Source: Delftia tsuruhatensis NBRC 16741
GTDB lineage: Bacteria > Pseudomonadota > Gammaproteobacteria > Burkholderiales > Burkholderiaceae_C
Length of the DNA stretch: 64,000 nt
NCBI RefSeq assembly: GCF_001571325.1
Contig: NZ_BCTO01000043.1
Coordinates: 1-64,000, forward strand
Direction of reading: 5' to 3'
How positions within the stretch are numbered: the first letter of the stretch is position 1; every line of letters begins with the position of its first letter. A program made the translations under genes and the position numbers. Below, piece after piece: positions 16,720 to 23,261 of the stretch. The notes under the pieces are model-generated. The model was given only the letters and a program-made list of their open reading frames with translations. It was not told the DNA's origin and did not search any database.

Positions 16720-17655
16720 ATGGTCAGCGCCGTCTTCCACTTCCCGGCAGAGTCCTCCACCGCCGCCGCCCCGCCTGCGCCGGCTTCCCCCACCGCTGCA
16801 TCCCCGGTCCCGGCCATGCAGGCTGCACCGGCAACGCCCAGGACTCCCGCCCCTGCGCGCGACTGGGCGGCGCTGCCGCGCGCCTTCTGGCTGGCCGTGC
16901 TGCCGCCGCTGTGCGGCCTCGGCCTGCTCGTGGGCGTGTGGTCCCTGGTGGCCGCAGGCTCGGGCCAGAGCATTCCGGGGCCCCTGGCGACCTGGCAGCA
17001 GGCGGTGGAGATTTTCAGCGACCCGTTCTACCGCAACGGCCCCAATGACCAGGGCGTGGGCTGGAACGTGCTCGCCTCGCTGCAGCGCGTGGCCGTGGGC
17101 TTCGGCCTGGCGGCCCTGGTCGGCATTCCGGCCGGCTTCGTGATCGGGCGCTTCAACTTCCTGTCGCGCATGTTCAACCCGCTGATCAGCCTGCTGCGCC
17201 CGGTGTCGCCGCTGGCCTGGCTGCCCATAGGCCTGCTGGTCTTCAAGGGCGCCAACCCGGCGGCCATCTGGACCATCTTCATCTGCTCGATCTGGCCCAT
17301 GCTCATCAACACCGCCGTGGGCGTGCAGCGCGTGCCCCAGGACTACATGAACGTGGCGCGCGTGCTCAACCTCAGCGAGTGGAAGATCGCCACCACCATC
17401 CTGTTCCCGGCCGTGCTGCCCTACATGCTGACCGGCGTGCGCCTGGCCGTGGGCACGGCCTGGCTGGTCATCGTCGCGGCCGAGATGCTCACCGGCGGCG
17501 TGGGCATCGGCTTCTGGGTCTGGGACGAGTGGAACAACCTCAACGTCAAGAACATCATCATCGCGATCTTCGTGATAGGCATCGTGGGCCTGCTGCTGGA
17601 GATGGCCCTGGTCAAGCTGGCAACGGCATTTACGTTCGAAGAGGTGAAGGCATGA
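16720..17655 (+). CDS. nrtB: Nitrate ABC transporter permease (NrtB type)
   Basis: A 311-residue inner-membrane permease of the NitT/TauT family. A Pro/Ala-rich N-terminal stretch (about 10-45) is unusual for its length and is followed by about six helices. The cytoplasmic coupling loop around RVLNLSEWKIATTILFPAVLPYMLTG corresponds to the EAA motif that docks with the ATPase. The ATG at 16720 has GAGGA upstream and is preferred to a TTG 30 bases earlier. It sits 40 bp after nrtA, and its stop overlaps the nrtD start (ATGA, 17652-17655). Confidence 0.9.
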   Translation: MVSAVFHFPAESSTAAAPPAPASPTAASPVPAMQAAPATPRTPAPARDWAALPRAFWLAVLPPLCGLGLLVGVWSLVAAGSGQSIPGPLATWQQAVEIFSDPFYRNGPNDQGVGWNVLASLQRVAVGFGLAALVGIPAGFVIGRFNFLSRMFNPLISLLRPVSPLAWLPIGLLVFKGANPAAIWTIFICSIWPMLINTAVGVQRVPQDYMNVARVLNLSEWKIATTILFPAVLPYMLTGVRLAVGTAWLVIVAAEMLTGGVGIGFWVWDEWNNLNVKNIIIAIFVIGIVGLLLEMALVKLATAFTFEEVKA

Positions 17656-18458
17656 ATGCATCGTCCAAGTTCATCGAGATCCAGGGCGTGGAGCAGAGCT
17701 TCAAGACCGCCAAGGGCCTGTTTCCAGCACTGCGCAATATCGACCTGACCATTGCGCGGGGCGAGTTCGTCTCGCTGATCGGCCACTCGGGCTGCGGCAA
17801 GTCCACCCTGCTGAACCTGATCGCGGGCCTGACCACGCCCACCACGGGCGTGCTGCTGTGCGCCAACAAGGAGGTCAAGGGCCCGGGACCCGAGCGCGCC
17901 GTGGTCTTCCAGAACCACTCGCTGCTGCCCTGGCTGACCTGCGAGGGCAACATCCACCTGGCCGTGGAGCGCGTCTATGGCCGCACGGAAAGCCGCGCCC
18001 AGCTCAAGGCCCGCACCCTGGCCGCGCTGGAACTGGTGGGCCTGGCCCATGCCGCGCACAAGCGGCCCGGCGAGATATCGGGCGGCATGAAGCAGCGCGT
18101 GGGCATTGCGCGCGCGCTGTCGATGGAGCCGCAGGTGCTGCTGATGGACGAGCCCTTCGGCGCGCTCGATGCGCTCACGCGCGCCAAGCTGCAGGACGAG
18201 CTGCTGGAGATCGTGGCGCGCACGCAAAGCACCGTGGTCATGGTCACGCACGATGTGGACGAGGCCGTGCTGCTGTCCGACAAGATCGTGATGATGACCA
18301 ACGGCCCGGCCGCCACCATCGGCGAGGTGCTGCAGGTCGGCCTGGCCCGCCCGCGCAACCGCGTGGCGCTGGCCGAGGACGACCTCTACCGCCAGTGCCG
18401 CAAGGCCGTGATCGATTTCCTCTACACCCGCCAGGGGCATGTGGAAAAGGCGGCCTGA
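17652..18458 (+). CDS. nrtD: Nitrate ABC transporter ATP-binding protein (NrtD type)
   Basis: A 268-residue ABC ATPase. Walker A is GHSGCGKST (about residues 42-50), the Q-loop is VVFQNHSLLPW, the signature is ISGGMKQRVGIARAL (about 140-154), Walker B is LLMDEPFGALDA, and the H-loop is VTHDVDEAV. It lacks the C-terminal NrtA-like extension of cyanobacterial NrtC, so one homodimer of this gene product would serve the permease. It is translationally coupled to nrtB. A 7-bp hairpin without a T-run (18488-18506) lies between it and the converging CBS gene. Confidence 0.92.
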   Translation: MNASSKFIEIQGVEQSFKTAKGLFPALRNIDLTIARGEFVSLIGHSGCGKSTLLNLIAGLTTPTTGVLLCANKEVKGPGPERAVVFQNHSLLPWLTCEGNIHLAVERVYGRTESRAQLKARTLAALELVGLAHAAHKRPGEISGGMKQRVGIARALSMEPQVLLMDEPFGALDALTRAKLQDELLEIVARTQSTVVMVTHDVDEAVLLSDKIVMMTNGPAATIGEVLQVGLARPRNRVALAEDDLYRQCRKAVIDFLYTRQGHVEKAA

Positions 18459-18487
18459 ACCTTCGCAGGTCCTGCCGCCTTCGAGAC

Positions 18488-18506
18488 CCTGCCCATGGCG
18501 GGCAGG
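18488..18506. terminator. GC hairpin between convergent nrtD and the CBS gene
   Basis: CCTGCCC (18488-18494) and GGGCAGG (18500-18506) form a 7-bp stem with a 5-nt loop between two converging stops. No T-run follows on either strand, so it may protect or punctuate both transcripts rather than act as a classical intrinsic terminator. Confidence 0.35.
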
Positions 18507-18518
18507 CCGAGCCCCGGC

Positions 18519-18959
18519 TCAGTGCCGGCCCGAGATGTAGTGCTCCAGCTGCTCGATGATGAACTTCTGCTCGGAGATGATGTCCTTGACCAGGTCTCCG
18601 ATGGAGATCAGGCCCAGCAGCTTGCCGCCTTCGTCCACCACGGGCAGGTGGCGCAGCCGGTTCTCGGTCATCACCGCCATGCACTCCTGCGTGGTCTGGG
18701 TGGGGCCGACGAACAGCACGTCGCGCGTCATCACGTCGCGCACCAGGGTGGCGCCGGAGGTGCGCCCCAGCAGCGCGATCTTGCGCGCGTAGTCGCGCTC
18801 GGTGACGATACCGGCGATCTCGCTGCCCTCCATCACGAGCAGGGCGCCAATGCCCTTGTCGGCCATGAGCCGCAGCGCATCGAGCACGGAATCGGTAGGC
18901 GCGATGCTGTACACCGCGCTGGTGGCCTTGGACTTGAGAATGTCTGCAACTGCTGTCAT
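18519..18959 (-). CDS. CBS-domain pair protein
   Basis: A 146-residue cytosolic protein composed almost entirely of two CBS motifs (about residues 8-62 and 75-130), which form a Bateman module binding adenine nucleotides. The repeated pattern is visible in GIGALLVMEGSEIAGIVTERDYARKI and RHLPVVDEGGKLLGLISIGDLV. Stand-alone CBS pairs sense energy state for partner enzymes or channels; no partner is encoded next to it. It is a single-gene unit between converging and tandem neighbours. Confidence 0.9.
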   Translation of the reverse strand: MTAVADILKSKATSAVYSIAPTDSVLDALRLMADKGIGALLVMEGSEIAGIVTERDYARKIALLGRTSGATLVRDVMTRDVLFVGPTQTTQECMAVMTENRLRHLPVVDEGGKLLGLISIGDLVKDIISEQKFIIEQLEHYISGRH

Positions 18960-19013
18960 GGGTGCCTTTCAGTCGTTCGCCAATTCGGTTCTAGTGTCAT
19001 CCGAACTGCGCCC

Positions 19014-19058
19014 AAAAAGCAACAGGGCCAGCGCGTGTATGCACACGCACCGGCCCTG
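19014..19058 (-). terminator. Intrinsic terminator of the DUF937 gene
   Basis: On the minus strand CAGGGCC (19058-19052) pairs with GGCCCTG (19029-19023), with an inner stem GCGTGT/ACACGC (19048-19043 with 19038-19033). TTGCTTTTT follows, which reads as the A-run at 19014-19018 on the plus strand. It lies just past the stop of the DUF937 gene and upstream of the CBS gene, separating the two. Confidence 0.75.
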
Positions 19059-19081
19059 CCCGATTCAGTGAATGCGGCCCT

Positions 19082-19732
19082 TCAGCGGCGGCCGCCCAGC
19101 AGGCTGCCACCAATCTTCATCAGATCGCTGAGACCTACCTGGCCGTCGCCATCCTGATCGAGCAGGCTTCCCAGCAAACCACCACCCAGGCCGCCCTGCT
19201 GCTGCGCCTGCGCATGCTCGCGGCCCAGCACCTGGCCCAGGCCGCCGGCATCCATGCCGCCTGCGCTCACGCGCTGTGCAAGAAAGGACATGACGATGGG
19301 GGCCAGCAGCTGCAGCAGCTGGGCCGCGCCGCCGCTGCCCAGGCCCGTGGCCTGGCCCAGGCCGTCCTGCGCGCGCTGCTGGTTGCCGCCCAGGATATGG
19401 CCCAGGATGGCTGCGCCGTCGAGCCCGCCGCCCGCATTGCCGCCTGCGCCTGCGCCGCCGCCCAGCAGCGAGCCCAGCAGGCCTCCCAGATCCAGCCCGC
19501 CGGCGCCACCGCTGGCCGCGCCGTGGTCGCGCTGCAGCGCGCCGAAGAGATTGGCCGCGCCCTGCGGATCGGCCGCATTGCGGCCCAGCGAACCCAGCAG
19601 CACGGGAAGGGCCGCGCCCACGGCACTTTCGGTCTGAGCGGGGCTGGCGCCGATCTGGTCTGCCATCTGCTGCATGGGCGCGCCCTGCAGTTGGGCCATC
19701 AGTTCCGCGGCCAGGGAAGAGCTGGAGTTCAT
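19082..19732 (-). CDS. DUF937/YidB-like protein
   Basis: A 216-residue protein of unknown function. The N-terminal 60 residues match the DUF937 pattern (MQQMADQIGASPAQTESAVGAALPVLLGSL). A Gly/Ala-rich low-complexity middle (about 75-130) follows, then a second helical block (AAQLLQLLAPIVMSFLAQRV). The C-terminus has an EF-hand- or dockerin-like calcium loop, DQDGDGQVGLSDL (about 195-207). The ATG at 19732 has an AAGGA site; an upstream TTG-type start lacks one. YidB of E. coli is the nearest familiar relative, but its role is not established. Confidence 0.75.
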   Translation of the reverse strand: MNSSSSLAAELMAQLQGAPMQQMADQIGASPAQTESAVGAALPVLLGSLGRNAADPQGAANLFGALQRDHGAASGGAGGLDLGGLLGSLLGGGAGAGGNAGGGLDGAAILGHILGGNQQRAQDGLGQATGLGSGGAAQLLQLLAPIVMSFLAQRVSAGGMDAGGLGQVLGREHAQAQQQGGLGGGLLGSLLDQDGDGQVGLSDLMKIGGSLLGGRR

Positions 19733-19854
19733 GGTCGTTCCTTCATCCGGTCGCCCGGTCAACACAAAGTCACATGGTAGCGCCGGCCGGTGCAGCGGGC
19801 ATGACGGCGCAGCGCCCCAAGTGTCAACGATGTTTTCCAGCGCCCGGATCGCGC

Positions 19855-21543
19855 TCAGCCCGTGGTCAGCGCCGGCTGCGGCTGGGTGCGCGGCGGCCGC
19901 AGCGGCGGCAGCGGCGCCTGCGCCTTCATGGACCGGCGCAGCGCCACTGCATCAGCCACGGCCGCCGGTGCCCGGGCCGTGGCGTCCAGCCGGAAGACCT
20001 GCACGGTCTCCGACACGGTCTGCGCCTGGGCCTGCAAGGCCATGGCCAATGCCGCGTTCTGCTCCACCAGCGCCGCGTTCTGCTGCGTGATGTTGTCCAG
20101 ATGCGCCACGGCCGCGTTGACCTGCGAGATGCCGCTGAGCTGCTCGTTGGAGGCGCTGTGGATTTCGCCGATCAGCAGGTTCACGCGCCGCACCAGGTCC
20201 AGCGATTCGGTCATGGTTTTCTGCGCGACCTCGGTGCGCCGATTGCCATCCAGCACCTTGGCGGCGGAGTCGTCTATGAGTTCGCGGATCTCCTTGGCCG
20301 CTGCCTGCGTGCGCTGCGAGAGGCTGCGCACTTCGGCCGCCACCACCGCAAATCCCCGGCCCTGGTCGCCCGCGCGCGCGGCCTCCACGGCGGCGTTCAG
20401 CGCCAGGATGTTGGTCTGGAAGGCGATGGAGTCGATGAGCTGCGTGATCTCGCCGATACGCCCCGACGCGGCCTGGATCTGCTTCATGGTGGCCGCCACG
20501 CCGTCGACGGCGCCGCTGCTGCGCTCGGCCACCTCGCTGGCCTGGGTGGCCAGGTCCGTGGCCTGGCGCGCCGACTCGGCCGTGTGCTTGACCGTGCCCG
20601 TGATCTCCTCCATCGAGGCCGCCGTCTGCTGCAGGTTGCCGGCCTGGGTTTCCGTGCGCGCGGACAGGTCCTGGTTGCCCTGCGCGATTTCCCGCGTGGA
20701 GATCTGCATCTTGTCGCTTTCCTCGCGCGCATCGCGCACGATGGACAGCAGGTTCACATTGAGCTGGCTCAGCGCCTTCTGCAGATCGCCCACCACGTCC
20801 TTGCGCGTGATGCGTATGGTCTGCGTCAGGTCGCCGGCCGCCAGGCGGTTGGCCTGCAGCACCATCTGCGCCAGCGGCGCCACGGTCAGCCGGTACGCCC
20901 AGGCCCCGGCCAGCCCCGTGAAGATGCAGACCGCCAGCCAGGCCAGCGCGGACCATGCATCCAGCGTGTGCCCTCCCGCCATCGCCGCGCCAAAGGCTGC
21001 CGCCACCACCAGGAAGAAGATCAGCACCAGCTTGCCTGCCAGGCCCAGGCTCAGCGCGCTGGCAAGGCGTCCGCGCAGGTTGTTGCGCACCAGATGGCCG
21101 GCGCGCAGCACGTGGACCTTGCGCCCTGCGTCCTTTTCGGCGCGCATGGTGGCGTAGAGGCGCTCGGCCGCATCCGTCTGCTCGCGCGTGGCCTCGGTGC
21201 GCACCGACATGTAGCCCGAGGGCCGGTCGCCTTCCATCAGCGGCGTGACATTGGCCATGACCCAGTAGAAGTCGCCGTTCTTGCGCCGGTTCTTCACGGG
21301 CGCCGACCAGGGCAGGCCGGCCGAGATGGTGGCCCACATGTCGCGGAAGGCTTCCTCGGGCATGTCGGGGTGGCGGATCATGTTGTGGGGCTGGCCCAGC
21401 AGTTCTTCGCGCTCGTAGCCGCTGACCTCGATGAACATCGGGTTGCAGTAGAGGATGCGCCCCTTCAGGTCCGTGGTGGACACCAGGGTCTGGCCCTTGG
21501 GAAATGCGTATTCACGCGTGCTGACTGGCAGATTCACTCTCAT
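19855..21543 (-). CDS. Methyl-accepting chemotaxis protein with N-terminal PAS domain (Aer-like)
   Basis: A 562-residue chemoreceptor. A cytoplasmic PAS domain (about residues 15-115: GRILYCNPMFIEVSGYEREELLGQPHNMIRHPDMP) matches Aer, which binds FAD to sense redox or oxygen. Two close hydrophobic segments (about 160-205) form a membrane hairpin without a periplasmic sensor, followed by HAMP and a long signalling coiled coil whose hairpin tip is IDSIAFQTNILALNAAVEAA. The C-terminal tail lacks an obvious NWETF-like CheR pentapeptide. It is transcribed alone. The PAS ligand is inferred from the Aer similarity. Confidence 0.9.
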   Translation of the reverse strand: MRVNLPVSTREYAFPKGQTLVSTTDLKGRILYCNPMFIEVSGYEREELLGQPHNMIRHPDMPEEAFRDMWATISAGLPWSAPVKNRRKNGDFYWVMANVTPLMEGDRPSGYMSVRTEATREQTDAAERLYATMRAEKDAGRKVHVLRAGHLVRNNLRGRLASALSLGLAGKLVLIFFLVVAAAFGAAMAGGHTLDAWSALAWLAVCIFTGLAGAWAYRLTVAPLAQMVLQANRLAAGDLTQTIRITRKDVVGDLQKALSQLNVNLLSIVRDAREESDKMQISTREIAQGNQDLSARTETQAGNLQQTAASMEEITGTVKHTAESARQATDLATQASEVAERSSGAVDGVAATMKQIQAASGRIGEITQLIDSIAFQTNILALNAAVEAARAGDQGRGFAVVAAEVRSLSQRTQAAAKEIRELIDDSAAKVLDGNRRTEVAQKTMTESLDLVRRVNLLIGEIHSASNEQLSGISQVNAAVAHLDNITQQNAALVEQNAALAMALQAQAQTVSETVQVFRLDATARAPAAVADAVALRRSMKAQAPLPPLRPPRTQPQPALTTG

Positions 21544-21793
21544 AGGCGTGGTCCCTTGAAGAAGAAAAATCCTTCACGTCATTGCGGCCCTGGCTTACTG
21601 CAGGACCCGGTGGCTTGTTGTACCCCGATTCGTCGCATTTGAAACAAATCGCCACAAAACCTCCATTCGATTCAGACATCTGATTGCGCGCTCTCGATAG
21701 CGGGCGCACCGCCTTGAGGCATGCGACGCACCACCATGGCTCGGCCGCCGGGCGGCAGCCCCGAGGACAGCGCCCGCGCAGGGCTGCGCGCCC
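21544..21793. other. Regulatory gap upstream of the nas operon with possible NtrC half-sites
   Basis: The segment holds no supportable gene; short open frames in it lack ribosome-binding sites. Two GCACC half-sites (21706-21710 and 21728-21732) lie about 60-90 bp upstream of the sigma-54 promoter. Each has a degenerate right half, so NtrC binding is only possible. The AT-richer part (about 21600-21680) probably contains the divergent chemoreceptor promoter. Confidence 0.35.
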
Positions 21794-21809
21794 TGGCATG
21801 CCGCTTGCT
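21794..21809 (+). promoter_or_regulatory. Sigma-54 promoter of the nitrate reductase operon
   Basis: TGGCATGCCGCTTGCT matches -24/-12 consensus, with GG at 21795-21796 and GC at 21807-21808, exactly 10 bp apart. The predicted start near 21820 again falls directly before a hexaloop hairpin. Confidence 0.72.
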
Positions 21810-21819
21810 TCATCCCGTG

Positions 21820-21937
21820 CGTGGCCATTGCAGGCCATGGGGGCAAGGCGCAACGAGGTGCCGCTGCCCCAGGGACAAAGGCGTCAACCCGCGCGCAGGC
21901 AGCAGCCGCGCAGTGGGGATGACGCCTTTTTGCTTTT
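21820..21937 (+). ncRNA. ANTAR-responsive leader RNA of the nitrate reductase operon
   Basis: Two hexaloop hairpins obeying the A1/G4 rule are visible. The first is TGGCC-ATTGCA-GGCCA (21822-21837). The second is GGCGC-AACGAG-GTGCC (21847-21862), nested in an outer stem GGGGCA/TGCCCC (21840-21845 with 21865-21870). A third candidate loop, GAC-AAAGGC-GTC (21874-21885), overlaps the 5' arm of the downstream terminator. The layout matches the dual-hexaloop ANTAR target and parallels the nrt leader; the block 21867-21886 is almost identical to 15285-15303. Confidence 0.75.
21877..21931 (+). terminator. Leader (attenuator) terminator of the nitrate reductase operon
   Basis: AAAGGCGTCA (21877-21886) pairs exactly with TGACGCCTTT (21920-21929), with further GC-rich pairing inside. 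Five T residues (21927-21931) and then GCTTTT follow. It lies 27 bases before the first gene of the operon, so it must be read through for expression. Confidence 0.78.
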
Positions 21938-21957
21938 CGAACCGATGCGGGGGCGCA

Positions 21958-23211
21958 ATGAAGAAATCCAGGCTGGTGATGGTGGGCAACGGCATGGCCG
22001 GCGTGCGCACGCTGGAAGAGCTGCTCAGGATCGCGCCCGACCTCTACGAGATCACCGTGTTCGGCGCCGAGCCGCACCCCAACTACAACCGCATCATGCT
22101 GTCGCCCGTGCTGGCGGGCGAGCAGCAGCTGGACGAAATCATCCTCAACGACTGGTCCTGGTATGCCCGGCACGGCATCACCTTGCATGCAGGCTGCCGC
22201 GTGCATGCGGTGGACCGGGCGCGCCGCGTGGTGCATGCCGTGGACGCCACCGGCCAGCCCGTGAGCGCCGGGTACGACCGCCTGATCCTGGCCACGGGAT
22301 CGCGCCCCTTCATGCTGCCCGTGCCCGGGCGCGAGCTGGAAGGCGTGCTCGGCTACCGCGACATTGCCGACACCCAGGCCATGATCGCGGCGGCCGCCAG
22401 CCACCGCCAGGCGGTGGTCATCGGCGGCGGACTGCTGGGCCTGGAGGCCGCCAACGGCCTCATGAAGCGCGGCATGGAGGTCACCGTGGTGCATGCGGGC
22501 GAGCGCCTGCTGGACCGCCAGCTCGACGAGACCGCCGCCGCCTTGCTGCAGGCCTCGCTGGCCGAGCGCGGCATGCGCTTTCTGATGCAGGCCCAGACCC
22601 GCGCGCTGACGGGCGATGGCCGGGGCCGCGTGGCCTGCGTGCACCTGCAGGACGGGCGCGATGCGCCGGCCTCGCTCGTGGTCATGGCCGTGGGCATCCG
22701 GCCCGAGACCACGCTGGCCGAGCAGATGCACCTGCACGTGCAGCGCGGCATCGTGGTCAGCGACACGCTGCAGACCGTGACCGACCCGCGCATCTATGCC
22801 GTGGGCGAATGCGCGGCGCACCGGGGCGTGGCCTACGGGCTGGTGGCGCCGCTGTTCGAGCAGGGCAAGGTGCTGGCCAACCACCTGGCCGAAATCGGCA
22901 TCGGCCGCTATCCGGGCTCGCAGACCTCGGCCAAGCTCAAGGTCACGGGCATCCATCTGTTCAGCGCAGGCGACTTCCGCGGCGACGACGGCACGGAGGA
23001 AATCGTGCTCAGCGACCCCGGCGCGGGCGTGTACCGCAAGCTGGTGCTGCGCGGCGACAGACTGGTCGGCGCCTGCCTGTATGGCGACACCGAGGACGGT
23101 GGCTGGTACTTCCGCCTGTTGCGCGATGGCGTGGCAGTGCAGGAACTGCGCGACCGCCTCATGTTCGGCGAAAGTCAAGCCAGCCAGGCCGACCCGGCCA
23201 GCGGCCCGTGA
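21958..23211 (+). CDS. Assimilatory nitrate reductase FAD/NADH electron-transfer subunit (NasC/NirB-N-terminal-like)
   Basis: A 417-residue flavoprotein that would pass electrons from NAD(P)H to the catalytic subunit. The FAD-binding motif is MVGNGMAGVRTLEEL at the N-terminus, the NAD(P) motif is VVIGGGLLGLEAANGL (about 155-170), and the FAD-closing motif TDPRIYAVGECA lies near residue 275. The C-terminal region (SAKLKVTGIHLFSAGDF onward) is the NirB-type FAD/NAD C-terminal domain. It lacks the 2Fe-2S, siroheme and 4Fe-4S parts of full NirB (about 850 aa), so it is a stand-alone module like Klebsiella NasC. It is the first gene after the leader RNA, 50 bp before nasA. Confidence 0.85.
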   Translation: MKKSRLVMVGNGMAGVRTLEELLRIAPDLYEITVFGAEPHPNYNRIMLSPVLAGEQQLDEIILNDWSWYARHGITLHAGCRVHAVDRARRVVHAVDATGQPVSAGYDRLILATGSRPFMLPVPGRELEGVLGYRDIADTQAMIAAAASHRQAVVIGGGLLGLEAANGLMKRGMEVTVVHAGERLLDRQLDETAAALLQASLAERGMRFLMQAQTRALTGDGRGRVACVHLQDGRDAPASLVVMAVGIRPETTLAEQMHLHVQRGIVVSDTLQTVTDPRIYAVGECAAHRGVAYGLVAPLFEQGKVLANHLAEIGIGRYPGSQTSAKLKVTGIHLFSAGDFRGDDGTEEIVLSDPGAGVYRKLVLRGDRLVGACLYGDTEDGGWYFRLLRDGVAVQELRDRLMFGESQASQADPASGP

Positions 23212-23261
23212 CGGCGCCCGCCCCCGTGCCCTGCCCTTCCCTCATCCACCCCAGGCCCACC

